NCBI GenBank assembly: GCA_030522415.1
Contig: CM060109.1
Coordinates: forward strand, 33,796,892 to 33,860,891
Direction: 5' to 3'
DNA: 64,000 nt
From: Channallabes apus
Lineage: Eukaryota > Chordata > Actinopteri > Siluriformes > Clariidae
Shown here: positions 54,001 through 61,110 of the stretch, piece by piece
How the letters are laid out: each line of letters starts with the position of its first letter
Numbering within the stretch: the stretch's first letter is position 1
Made by a program: the position numbers and the translations under genes
Notes under the pieces: generated by a model
The model's input: only the letters and a program-made list of their open reading frames with translations
What the model was told of the DNA's origin: nothing
The model's database searches: none

Positions 54001-55354
54001 TAATTATAGAATCTTTCCATTATCCACTCACTCCTTTTGCTATATATTGCAGAGACATTTCTATATATATTGCATATATTGCAATGCTACATTCCTCATG
54101 CATACTGTATATTGACACCTTTAGGATAAAAATGTCCCATTGATAAAAATGTCTGTGGTTCGGTTAAATAGCTTGAATTTCGTCTTCCTTTAGGCCAATT
54201 AACCACAACATAATTTTTCTTTTTTTCTGTGTAAGAGTGTCAATAATTACTGTATGAAGCTCAAGAATCATTTTATGATTACCAAAGCCTGTAAGTGACT
54301 GCATTGGCAGTTTGCAATTCCTTACTTCATAATCACAGTAGTTACCAAAGAACGTGTACTAACACCATTCCAAATGATTCTAAGTATAAGCTGGAACCTG
54401 GAACAGCTTATACAGACCTCAGACAAAGAGGCAGTGTATGCCTCCAGAGCACTCGAGGGTACCAGCCTTTCCATGGCTGCAACAAATGGGTCCTCAATGA
54501 AAAAAATAAAGCTCAACAGACTGGAACACAGTTTTACATAAAATCCAATGTCTAGCATTGCTGCTAAAGGTCACATACTTGGCTTGGGCAGCTGGTGCTA
54601 GTGTGGTTTGCAGGGAGAAATATGAGCAATTTGCTTTTGACTCAAGCCATTGTTCCAGCATGAAAAAGGAATAGGAAAGAGTGAAGAAAAACATCTATAT
54701 AAGTGTTAAATCATAGAACTAAGATAGATACTTTACCTGACACCAGCTGCTGCCCGGTTAGGCCCATAGGCACGATGCCTAAGTTATTCATGGCTGTGGC
54801 CCAGGCACTGTGGTCTGCCACTGGCACACTGAGGTGGGTTTGCTCTGTACCCAAGCCCCCAATGCCATCTGCTGCTGCAGAGAGAAGGCACAGGGGATAC
54901 ATTTGAATATTTAAGTTAATACTGAACAGATCTTTACATAACCTTACTTGACTGAAGACAACGACAAAACCAGTCTGAAAGTCATTTCCTCTAAAACACT
55001 GCTGCATCCTTCTGATTAATTTCCGTATAGATCACTGTTTACGACTTTGCAAATGTCCCTTTCATGACCTCTGGCTGGCATCTCTTGGGGTTTTGGAAAA
55101 CAATTATATCAGGGTCATATATCAAGTCAAGTTTTAATACTTAGGTTTTGTAAATGTTTATTACAGCACTATATATACTATATACTATAGTATATATACA
55201 GTATACTATATACAGTTAGAGACCTGAATGAATCCAAGACTAATGATGAGGCTTAAACCAAAGCCCTGCTGTAGCATTAGGAGAGGACTGAATCAATGTG
55301 CTTAAAGGCAAGACAGCAGAAGGGGAAATGAGATGGTTATTTACCACTGGCCAT
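27704..55354 (-). CDS. ENOX1: ENOX1, ecto-NOX disulfide-thiol exchanger 1 (14 coding exons traced)
   Basis: Fourteen exons splice on the minus strand into about 623 residues; human ENOX1 is 643. From the N terminus: a low-complexity start, WATAMNNLGIVPMGLTGQQL (from about residue 28), the CKSC dithiol motif (95-98), an RRM with RNP2 VFVGGL (122-127) and RNP1 KNFCHIRF (154-161), an EWEC-rich charged helical region, FYSMIQSANSHVRRLMNEK, the WDHFSKAQRKNIDIW block, an acidic patch, coiled coil 395-500, HVHPFGANIEYLW (559 onward) and the C-terminal GVGATLEKRWKFCGFE. ECTO-NOX proteins act at the cell surface, alternating hydroquinone/NADH oxidation with disulfide-thiol exchange. QQLVSDSIC and the DNAJC15 neighbour favour ENOX1 over ENOX2. 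No internal stop or frameshift is seen; the start is the weakest part. Confidence 0.96.
28575..29735 (+). pseudogene. Tc1 transposase pseudogene (second element)
   Basis: A frame at 28641-28877 carries TSLRNHQFRASQIRAHINAS, the DNA-binding/linker portion. The central portion is deleted. From about 29015, NNGGGGVMVWGCFAG and QQDNDP are visible, then the SINE, then PKHTS resumes the frame after 29460. Multiple breaks and a missing catalytic Asp region. Confidence 0.8.
29100..29456 (+). repeat. Full-length tRNA-derived SINE with perfect target duplication
   Basis: The best copy of this family. It starts GGCGGCGCGGTGGTGTAGTG with a tRNA-like A box (TGGTGTAGTGGTTAG), has a B-box region near 29153 (GGTTTGATTCC), a conserved body and a 3' tail of ATGA repeats. 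Flanks are an exact 12-bp duplication ACAATGACCCCA (29088-29099 and 29457-29468). It splits the Tc1 transposase relic. Confidence 0.93.
29877..29912. repeat. (AT)n microsatellite
   Basis: AT run that begins exactly where the right end of the Tc1 relic is lost. Confidence 0.9.
30040..30330 (+). mobile_element. Mariner-like transposase fragment
   Basis: Related to 24520-25100. A fragment translates roughly as TFEWCKRFKEGHMSV, a mariner N-terminal motif, followed by 'gacaaataacttgtcgccaa' text shared with the other copy. No terminal repeats found. Confidence 0.5.
30533..30618 (-). CDS. ENOX1: ENOX1 coding exon 13 (HVHPFG)
   Basis: Acceptor tgtgcag|, donor AAAG|gtaatg. Encodes residues 552-580, VISTFLHVHPFGANIEYLWS then YIQRLDAK. 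The HVHPFG motif has been proposed as a metal site in ECTO-NOX proteins. Confidence 0.96.
30619..31788 (-). other. ENOX1: ENOX1 intron 12
   Basis: Holds a (GT)n run near 31396-31419 and a (CT)n(CA)n run at 31627-31669. The rest is unassigned. Confidence 0.75.
31627..31669. repeat. (CT)n(CA)n microsatellite
   Basis: CT units pass directly into CA units. Confidence 0.9.
31789..31888 (-). CDS. ENOX1: ENOX1 coding exon 12 (residues 519-552)
   Basis: Acceptor ggacag|, donor CTTG|gtaaga. Encodes a variable linker, GVNGTAAIYQNREKNNDGLT, ending in SEKEALLLG, which leads into the HVHPFG exon. Confidence 0.92.
31889..32957 (-). other. ENOX1: ENOX1 intron 11
   Basis: About 1.1 kb. I see no gene, repeat element or notable structure. 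Confidence 0.7.
32958..33023 (-). CDS. ENOX1: ENOX1 coding exon 11 (residues 497-518)
   Basis: A 66-base exon, acceptor ctgacag|, donor AAAG|gtaaag. Encodes LMNSADNNTVEGPNHTGDNP and EK, a hydrophilic linker. Supported by in-frame fit and clean splice sites; this part of the family is variable. Confidence 0.85.
33024..34714 (-). other. ENOX1: ENOX1 intron 10
   Basis: About 1.7 kb with an A-rich run at 33943-33971. The 118-codon open frame at 33381-33737 on the other strand shows no domain. Confidence 0.7.
34715..34822 (-). CDS. ENOX1: ENOX1 coding exon 10 (coiled coil)
   Basis: Acceptor tccacag|, donor GAAG|gtaagt. Residues 461-496, QLLRLQDELKGKELELEQAR onward, rich in heptad Leu and charged residues: a coiled coil. 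Confidence 0.94.
35154..35300. mobile_element. 147-bp MITE with TAA target duplication
   Basis: Ends TACCCCTATCTCACCTAT and its complement, flanked by TAA at 35151-35153 and 35301-35303. Inverted repeats extend about 24 bp with one mismatch. A 3-bp TWA target suggests PIF/Harbinger. The tip differs from the usual GG start, so class is tentative. Confidence 0.75.
35330..35579. repeat. Dispersed repeat edge
   Basis: Ends with 'GTAACACATTACACCCACCA', a block I recognise as the end of a common teleost DNA-transposon family. The left border is unclear. Confidence 0.45.
35580..35745 (+). repeat. tRNA-derived SINE (third family)
   Basis: Starts GGGGCTAGCTCAGTGGTTAA (A-box-like), then 'TTGCCACTGTTGGGCCCTTG' and 'GTCGCTCTGGATAAGGGCAT', a body typical of otophysan SINEs. 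The B box is decayed (GGTTCGGAACC). Confidence 0.8.
36386..36570 (-). CDS. ENOX1: ENOX1 coding exon 9 (coiled coil)
   Basis: Acceptor gctgcag|, donor CAG|gtagca. Residues 399-460, with LREENDSLRWQLDAYRNEVE followed by a Gln/Met-rich run. This is the conserved ECTO-NOX coiled-coil block. Confidence 0.96.
36571..37695 (-). other. ENOX1: ENOX1 intron 8
   Basis: Contains a probable interspersed repeat at 37190-37600. Nothing else recognised. Confidence 0.7.
37190..37600. repeat. Candidate interspersed repeat
   Basis: GC-richer than its flanks, and ends 'GTTCATAATATTATGGCTGA', the kind of text at the end of a widespread fish repeat. Two overlapping short frames on the minus strand show no domain. 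Class not assigned. Confidence 0.4.
37696..37813 (-). CDS. ENOX1: ENOX1 coding exon 8 (acidic patch)
   Basis: Acceptor ttttag|, donor TCAG|gtataa. Residues 360-399: ELRNAHSEEIMGIRREEEME, then MSDEDLEENPCKKARMDNS. The IMGIRREEEMEMSD block is strongly conserved in the family. Confidence 0.96.
38868..39003 (-). repeat. SINE 3' fragment, minus strand
   Basis: Complement of the last third of the 29100 family: ATTC repeats (tail), 'CCGCTTTATCCTGT', 'CCTATCCCAGGAGACTCTGG' and 'GCCAATCCATCGCA'. It breaks into (CA)n exactly where the family has its GT-rich segment. Confidence 0.85.
39004..39074. repeat. (CA)n microsatellite grown from SINE
   Basis: About 35 CA units replacing the short GT-rich block of the SINE, so it is likely an expansion inside the element. 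Confidence 0.95.
39381..39394. promoter_or_regulatory. Perfect RFX X-box palindrome
   Basis: GTTGCCATGGCAAC, a fully symmetric 14-mer identical to the ideal RFX dimer site, 190 bases from ENOX1 coding exon 7. Function is inferred. Confidence 0.45.
39584..39690 (-). CDS. ENOX1: ENOX1 coding exon 7 (WDHFSKAQRKN)
   Basis: Acceptor ccaaag|, donor CGAG|gttggt. Residues 324-359 include AFSAATR-like and WDHFSKAQRKNIDIWRKQCE, a hallmark of ECTO-NOX proteins. The acceptor has a weak pyrimidine tract but is the only one that restores phase with exon 6. Confidence 0.95.
39691..41155 (-). other. ENOX1: ENOX1 intron 6
   Basis: About 1.5 kb with no recognised repeat or structure. Confidence 0.65.
41156..41368 (-). 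CDS. ENOX1: ENOX1 coding exon 6
   Basis: Acceptor ccctcag|, donor CAAT|gtaaga. Residues 253-324, with WIERGEVNRRTANHFYSMIQ and SANSHVRRLMNEK, a conserved helical region after the RRM. Confidence 0.97.
41369..44498 (-). other. ENOX1: ENOX1 intron 5
   Basis: About 3.1 kb. A pyrimidine-rich stretch lies near 41925-41985, a hairpin at 43590-43642 and a possible conserved block at 42470-42690. No mobile element was recognised. Confidence 0.65.
43590..43642. repeat. 18-bp perfect hairpin
   Basis: TTTTACACAAATGTTTTT at 43590-43607 is the exact complement of 43625-43642, with a 17-base loop. Confidence 0.9.
44499..44732 (-). CDS. ENOX1: ENOX1 coding exon 5
   Basis: Acceptor gttttag|, donor AAAG|gtgtgt. 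Residues 175-253: YRMRIGSSTDKKDSGRIHVD, FAQARDDLYEWECKQR and PPSPPPIMHYSEHEAALLAE. Completes the RRM fold and starts the charged helix. Confidence 0.97.
44733..45337 (-). other. ENOX1: ENOX1 intron 4
   Basis: Contains a SINE 3' fragment at 44833-44949; otherwise featureless. Confidence 0.75.
44833..44949 (+). repeat. SINE 3' fragment
   Basis: The last 115 bases of the 29100 family in plus orientation, from 'GCACGCTGTCCAGGG' to an ATGA-repeat tail. 5'-truncated. Confidence 0.9.
45338..45544 (-). CDS. ENOX1: ENOX1 coding exon 4 (RRM)
   Basis: Acceptor cctgtag|, donor TCTG|gtgcgg. Residues 106-175: LPPPSTRERPPGCKTVFVGG, then ENASEEIIREVFDQCGEIVA and KNFCHIRF. Both RNP motifs of the RNA-recognition fold are intact. 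Confidence 0.98.
45670..45837 (-). CDS. ENOX1: ENOX1 coding exon 3 (CKSC)
   Basis: Acceptor cccccag|, donor CCCA|gtaaga. Residues 50-106, including GFDPNLGIIAPINPMLAG and EIIHCKSCTLFPQNPN. The dithiol CKSC fits the exchange activity of the family. Confidence 0.96.
46608..46760 (+). mobile_element. End fragment of a Tc1-like element
   Basis: 'TACAGCTGTGGTCAAAAGTT' followed by '...gatacaaatat' is the terminal repeat of a well-known fish Tc1 family (normally tacagt.gtggccaaaagttt). Only one end is present. Confidence 0.55.
47499..47669 (-). repeat. DIRS terminal inverted repeat, 3' side
   Basis: The inner part is the complement of 53353-53501. The outer 54 bases (47499-47552) are unique to this end and are repeated, inverted, in the internal complementary region. 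Confidence 0.9.
47752..47854 (-). repeat. DIRS internal complementary region
   Basis: 47752-47806 is the near-exact complement of the outer left end (47499-47552), and 47807-47854 is complementary to the outer right end (53453-53500). Joined, they span both ends, the template DIRS elements use to complete a circular DNA intermediate. Confidence 0.92.
47940..48860 (-). pseudogene. DIRS tyrosine recombinase, frameshifted
   Basis: An open frame covers 47940-48617. It carries the first catalytic Arg in SLKRVGDLHA, the HSTRG box (His-x-x-Arg) and the nucleophile Tyr in FVRFYSLDV, with GW between. N-terminal text (KWNVLESWCKTKQ-like) lies upstream in another frame, so a small indel near 48605 breaks the gene. 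Upstream, LDGSPWVIPVRSDLLFQAQG at about 48860-48970 is connecting domain. Confidence 0.9.
48988..50096. mobile_element. Non-autonomous hAT element with BED-finger relic (copy 1)
   Basis: Ends TAGGGTTGGGTATCG and CACAACCCTA, flanked by GACATATT (48980-48987) and GAGATATT (50097-50104), an 8-bp duplication with one mismatch. Both ends are full of CGGTACC/GGTGCC repeats. A minus-strand frame at 49568-49762 reads KRSKVWLYFIRKDSDTATCS, then CSKCF...MSNLMKH, a BED zinc finger as in hAT transposases. No catalytic domain. Confidence 0.9.
49568..49762 (-). CDS. BED-type zinc-finger fragment of hAT
   Basis: About 64 codons with Trp-x-x-Phe, paired Cys (CSKC) and Asn-Leu-x-x-His, the DNA-binding module at the N terminus of hAT transposases. 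It stops without a catalytic region. A second frame at 49166-49384 (MDSVYNYGFPASTS) may be a further exon remnant. Confidence 0.7.
   Translation of the reverse strand: MPKTKRSKVWLYFIRKDSDTATCSKCFTVVACKGGNMSNLMKHSKADGIKFKAEGGTVFSCGHS
50147..51284. mobile_element. Non-autonomous hAT element (copy 2)
   Basis: Same family and orientation as 48988-50096, similar across its whole length with small indels. Ends AGGGTTGGGTATCG and TACCCAACCCT. Flanks (GGCGCTAT and TTCCCCGT) do not form a duplication, and the DIRS coding text is missing a segment at this point. The BED-finger frame is damaged; the MDSVYNYG frame persists at 50327-50548. Confidence 0.88.
51282..52099 (-). pseudogene. DIRS reverse transcriptase and RNase H, truncated
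   Basis: From the first frame FLRFGGKAYQYRVLPFGLAL, a frameshift near 52020 leads into LRLQGICILNYIDDWLILAQ, with the YIDD catalytic motif. LGLRLNATKSVLFPGQRTTY-like text and YLGVTWDL follow, then an RNase H start DNTSVVSYINRQGG and VDLLSRQ-like text. The RT part before FLRFGG, including the first catalytic Asp, is deleted. Confidence 0.92.
52418..53269 (-). pseudogene. DIRS gag-like region
   Basis: Two frames: 53027-53269 (acidic, Ser-rich) and 52418-52942 (MEPPRRSLPFFDDLHNKLNR, IVDAKAQVYLMMPQIEETLA, and a helical Arg/Ser-rich C terminus). The arrangement before RT fits DIRS gag; about 60 codons between the frames are interrupted. Confidence 0.75.
53353..53501 (-). repeat. DIRS terminal inverted repeat, 5' side
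   Basis: Complement of about 47540-47669, including 'CTTGGTCAGG' and 'GGCTTATATAACC' text (a TATA-like promoter region). Confidence 0.9.
54737..54874 (-). CDS. ENOX1: ENOX1 coding exon 2
   Basis: Acceptor ctctgcag|, donor TCAG|gtaaag. Residues 4-50: AADGIGGLGTEQTHLSVPVA, HSAWATAMNNLGIVPMGLTG and QQLVS. The WATAMNNLG block is conserved in the family. Confidence 0.96.
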
Positions 55355-55417
55355 TGCAGCTCTGCTGTTTCTCTGATTCTGTCTGCCACTGTTGTCCCCA
55401 AAGCTCCTCCAGGCTAG
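55345..55417 (-). CDS. ENOX1: ENOX1 first traced exon with candidate start
   Basis: Donor AGTG|gtaaat, acceptor-like gggcag| at its upstream edge. An ATG at 55352-55354 gives MAS and then joins exon 2 in phase (MASAADGIGG). The frame remains open upstream through the whole exon (LAWRSFGDNSGRQNQ), so translation could begin in an earlier exon. In human ENOX1 the matching exon encodes about 20 residues before AAADG. Confidence 0.6.
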
Positions 55418-55847
55418 CTGCCCAGGGCAGAGAGTAAAACTCAAGGGCTCATCACAGCAAATGTGCAAACCTATAGCAAACACCACAGAATGGTTCTCAG
55501 AAAAAATATCAAGACTTATTGGAACTTTATTATTTGCATGATATCAATTCATATTATCTAATTAGTATTGATTGATCATATTATCAAAGCATATATACAG
55601 TACTGTACATACTGTACATATATATTATAAGTATATCATAAGTATTGTAACACTAAAATAAAAATGTAAAAGAACAATCCTAACTGTTACTCCTTTAACA
55701 TGGCATAAGTACGGTGGCCCTTAAGTGCAAAACCACGGCCACCGCTTTGTTATTTTGTTTTGGGTTTTGTTGTTTTGGTTTTGATTTGTTTTGATTTCGT
55801 TTTTTAATTTATTTAGTTTTCAGTTTTGTTCATTTGTTTTGCACTTA

Positions 55848-56082
55848 CTCCGGTTTCCTCCCACAGTCCAAAGATATGCAGGTTAGGCTAATTGGCGTTC
55901 CCAAATTGCCCGTAGTGTGTGATTGGGTGTGTGAGTGTGTGTATGTGTGTGTGCCCTGGATGGATTGGCACCCTGTCCAGGGTGTACCCCGCCTAGTGCC
56001 CGAAGTCTCCTGGGATAAGCTCCAGGTCCCCCGCGACCCTGAACACAGGATTAAGCGGTATAGAAGATGAATGAATGAATGT
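55848..56082 (+). repeat. 5'-truncated SINE copy
   Basis: Plus-strand copy of the 29100 family from 'ACTCCGGTTTCCTCCCACAG' to the ATGA tail. About 95% like the 29100 copy by eye. Confidence 0.92.
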
Positions 56083-56200
56083 TTTGCACTTCACGGCCAC
56101 CGGAAATAGGCAATAACTAACTAATGTCCTGTATGTCATTATTAACACTTTTTTCAAACATCGGTCCAAATTATTTCATTATTATTCATTATGACATTAG

Positions 56201-56246
<46 letters not shown>
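56201..56246. repeat. (TAA)n microsatellite
   Basis: About 15 ATA/TAA units. Confidence 0.92.
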
Positions 56247-56784
56247 GTAATAATGAACATTTTGTATTTTTTGTTGCTACAACTAAACAACTACCCCCCC
56301 CACACACACACACACCTTTCTTTTGTAATGAAGACTATAAAGGACTTTTGTAGAATGTCTGGATAATGCCATAACTGTTAATGCAATTGTAGTTGACATC
56401 AAACTTCACCTTAGCCGGAAGTCATTATAGGTGTCCACTGATGTATCACTAACAGGTTAGGGATTGGTTGTAGGTGGATGATGGAGATGATCAGATTGTT
56501 CTTTGTCTAGTTTGTTGTCCCTTGAATCAGAATTCCTAAAAGATTATAATTATTACTGTTAGTTGATTCTACTCTAACTGCATGGTAAGCAAAACTGACT
56601 GTGATTCAGTGTGTTAGAATGCACAACAAATACTCCTCAAGGACATGAGGCTCTCCAGAGCCAGCCCTCCTATCAGTGCTCCCTCCATAAATGACTTCCA
56701 TCTGGCTCTAGGCCATCAATCTGACACACGTCATCCTGCAATCCATCAGAGGTCCAGTGGGGTTGTTTGTGCATATGTGTGTTC

Positions 56785-56802
56785 GCGCGCGCGTGTGTGT
56801 GT

Positions 56803-56833
<31 letters not shown>
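56785..56833. repeat. (GT)n microsatellite with GC interruptions
   Basis: GCGCGCGTGTGT followed by GT units with two GC breaks. Confidence 0.92.
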
Positions 56834-59800
56834 AAAAAAGCTGACCACACCATTCCCAACCCCCCATGTTGTCTCCAGATAGCAGCTGCAGTTTGCTCTC
56901 CTCTTCCTCTTCCACCTTTCTCCAATACACTCTAAGTGCACCCTAGCTCCATCTGCATGCATTATATCATCTAGCAAATCAATGTCTCCATGAAACAGAA
57001 TTATGCTGCCTAATATGTGTAAGGGGGATGGATCCTGGTCACAGAGAAAGCACTATGCTCTTTCCCAACAGAGCTGAGACAGCACGGCTGTCATCAGTAT
57101 GCAAAACATGCTCCTCTCTGCCACTTTCAAGCTCACTGCGGTAATGATCATTATTCAAATCTAAAACACAAAAATCAACTTAGGATCGCAACACAATTTT
57201 CCTTTAATCAAGGCAATCATATCACTACTTTTATATTAAGGGTCCAGACTTAATGAGGAAATGTTTATGCTGCCAGATATATTTCTACTGAAGAAAGACA
57301 GAGGTTCAACAAATATCCAAACTTGCTTTAAAACACTTTTGCTTATGAAGTAATAGAGACTAAACCAATATCCTGGCACATGGATGCCCCTTTACTCCTG
57401 CTGTCCTGCCATACATCACACACGCCATGGACACAACTCCCCTCAACTAATCTCTTCTCACTTTCACATACCATGAAATATTCACTTCATAACCTGTGTT
57501 GCCTTCATTATTCATGAAATTACTTGACACTGAATGATTTAGGTGGCATCCTAAGGAGGAAGTAAGGGGACGGACATGGACAGAAATCACAAATGTGGCA
57601 CACAAATGTAAGTTTCCAGCTTGATTCCAAATGCTTTTCAGGATGTTCCTTATAGATGAGAAGAAAAGTGAATAAATCAAAGTGATCTGTGTAAATATAG
57701 TTTAATAGCTTTCCAGTTCTTTTCCAGAAATTCCTCCTTCTGAGAGAACAAAGGTCAGTGTACTGCCAACATTGGCGCGTTGCTAAAATGTGTGCCTTGA
57801 CTCTTTTGATACTCTGTTCTTTTTGAGAAAAGATTGAATCTGTATAAACACAGTCACCGATGACTTGTCCTCAAACTCCAACGCTCAATTTCAATCAATC
57901 ATGCTTTGCTGATATAAGTAATCGCTACTGTAATTATTTTGCAAATGATCAGCTTATAGGTGCTGGTTCAGTGTCTCCCAAAGCAACATGAATTTCACAA
58001 ATACACAATGCTGTTTTATACACCTATGTATTTTGAACACATTAATGGTAATGGAAGGTACAAGAATATTAGTTCATTTGTTTGGGGTTTTCAGGGTAGT
58101 GGCTTTGACTAGAATTGGCTAGAACACCATTTATAATGGACATTTATGCATTTATAATTAAACGTAATATTTTGGATCAGCTGAGAAGCAAGCAAGTTCT
58201 TGTTATAACTTACCCTACAACACCTACAAACAGCTAGTTCCTCACCAGTCTCTTCTTTTTTCTCCCTATTGAAGGTTATAAGACAAAGAAAAAAAATAGA
58301 AAAAGCAGTTTGTCATGTTACTGTGAAGTGTTAAAAAGTAAATGCTTAATAAATGTTATTTCATAAAAAAAAAAACTTGACTATATCAAGATTTTATTAA
58401 TTTATGCACAGCGTCCACCAGAAACAGTAATGTAGTAGAGCAGTATAACATAACCTGTGATTTGCCAGCGCTATTGTCAGAGCTGCTGTTGTAGAAATTT
58501 AATCAATAATTTCTGGCCAAGCGGAATGGAGAATTCAGTGGCACTGTGGTATAACAAAAAGTAATCTATAACGCATCACAGCAGCTCGAATCAGATAGTC
58601 ATTTTGCATCTCAATATAACATCGGGCATAAGTATTGAAGTCTTTGAAGTGAAGTATTTAATGCATATGTGGATGACTCTTTTAAATGACAGCTCTTAGT
58701 TGCAAATCATAGATAAAATCATACGCCATCACAATATGGTAAGCATAATCTACACTGACACAAGTGTTTGAAATTGTACATTTATCAGTCTTATATTTAT
58801 CTATGGTTTGTCCACAATATGCTTGTTTTTCCCTGCTGTTTCACTGCTGACCGAACATTTGTATCCCATTTCAGGGCAGCCTGGACTCTTTGGGTTGAAC
58901 AGAGCTTTAAAAAGACCAGCAGGCAAAGAGGAGCATCCTTTTCACTGGAAAAGGGGTCGTGACCACAATATCACTCACTGCTGAGAGCAAATTGCACCTA
59001 ATAATGCCTTTAGAAAGGCACCATTAAACTCATGTCTCCTCATGACGAGAAACCTCCTATGGTGGAGAATGAGAAGCGCTATGCCAAGATTCATTTACGT
59101 CCTGTTGCCATAAGTCATTATAACTGTACAAAGATTATCTTTGGGGAAAACGAACCCTATGAGAAGGTTTTGTTAGCTTGGCTGTTTTTAAAAGCTGGTT
59201 GGTAATGAGAGACGAAAGGATGACATTCAGCCGTTCTGCTTCCATTGTTATAGCCATGATTTAAGATCTATGTCTGAAATATGCTTGAGTTACAGCTCCT
59301 CACTGATGGCTGCATATGTGGTCAAATAGAACAAAGAGAGGTAACACTACTGCCATGTTCTGTGAACACAGATGTAAGAGTAGGATGACTGCAGAGAGAT
59401 GCAAAGTGTGTGCTCAGTATTCACTAAGGTCTTACAAAACCAGCCAGCTGGGGACAATGCCTGCATCAATAAGCAGAACATGCAGAACAAGCACCAGTGC
59501 CCACATGCACCGTCGCAAAAGCACTATAATACAAAGCTGATGTAATAGTGTCAGATAATAATGCAAATATCTGAAAAGCATTTATTAAGTGATGAGTGAG
59601 ACACACCTATCTCTTTCAGTTTCTTTTTTCTAAAGAAACCCTTCTCTAAAATGCCTTTGATATGAAATGCACACCACCTAATCCTATTAGTGAGTTTAAT
59701 AATCTGTGCAATCCCCCTTTGTATTACAATAATAATATTCCAGTTGGAATACATACAGTGTTATTATGTGAAGCTTTTCTCTGACTGTCATTATGGATAC

Positions 59801-59890
59801 ATTTAGTTGTGGTTTTTGACCATGTAATCAAACAGCAAAACAGTGCCTGCAGGATGCCAGTTTATGGACCATGCTTTTTATGACACAAAA

Positions 59891-59905
59891 GACCCCCCCC
59901 CCCCC
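59891..59905. repeat. Poly-C tract
   Basis: Run of about 15 C residues. Confidence 0.85.
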
Positions 59906-60380
59906 CGCTCCACATGAGTATAAACCATCGTATGATTAATAGTTGTTACATGTTCATCTTACTCTTAGCTTGTCAGTATGCTGACAAGTAGGTGACTTTA
60001 TACACAAAATATGGATTAATTATACCATGCTTCACTGTTTATTTATTCAAACATGATACTGTACCTTCACAGAATGGTATAAAAACATAAAAATTGCACA
60101 CATTCTTTCAGTTCTATAGGCAGGAATTTGTCCAAACTTGAACAAAGACATGTCACCAGTTTTAACATTATTCAGAGTGACAGTTCTGCCTGTGCAGAGC
60201 TCAAGGGCAGGTCGTTCCAGTGACTACTTTCTTAACATCAGTATGTCTGGAATATTCTTCTCAAATGTGTTAGGGAAATATTATACATGAGATGAAGATA
60301 TTTACTCTTCCAGGCACACAGAAAATTACTTATCCTAATAATGAGATTGCAGAAGAGCATTCAATCCTGCTATAGAGAGC

Positions 60381-60536
<156 letters not shown>

Positions 60537-60859
60537 GTGAAGTATGTCTGGAAGATGTTATAGCAGCAGAGAGTAGAAGCCCAGTGCTGCCGGTTATTGC
60601 TGATCCATAAAGGATTCTGACCACAGGGTTCCACTGCCCTGTCCTCATACAGCATTGGCATGCATCATGTGCCCTGCCTATGCCTTTCATCCGCCCAGTC
60701 TATGCGTATACCCATTCAGTCTGAACTGCTCCCCTAGAGCCATGAACATGAAAGTGAATAGACTGAGTTCTGCTCTCTCTTTGTTCATCGTGTTGATGCG
60801 CAGTTAATCACAGCTGATTTTCAGTTCCTGTTTGTTGATGTGTACACTGTCTTGCCACT

Positions 60860-61110
60860 TCTCCCGGTGCTAATTTCTCCAATTGGGCTGCTAAACATTT
60901 GTGATACTGGACTATGGGCATGCATGGTTTTGTCATACAGCTTCCACATGAGGAATAGGTCGATTAGCCTGACTATTACAGGAAACAAAGCTAATTGGCA
61001 TATAGATCCTGGCATGAACAAAAAGCCCATTGGCTGCCAGGCTGCTGCAAAATTTCCCTCGGCTATCAATAAAAAAACAGTTGTAAGCGATTTTGTCCGT
61101 AGACGCCTAG
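60860..61110. promoter_or_regulatory. Candidate conserved non-coding block
   Basis: Non-repetitive, evenly composed sequence dense in homeobox- and SOX-like cores (CTAATTTC, CAATTGGG, GATTAGCC, GCTAATTGGC, ATCAATAA). Texture suggests a developmental enhancer. Conservation was not tested. Confidence 0.3.

Larger units (their letters stand above)
45838..54736 (-). other. ENOX1: ENOX1 intron 2
   Basis: The largest traced intron, 8.9 kb. Holds a Tc1 end relic (46608-46760) and a DIRS-type retroelement (47499-53501) with two hAT insertions. 46761-47498 and 53502-54736 are otherwise unassigned. Confidence 0.8.
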
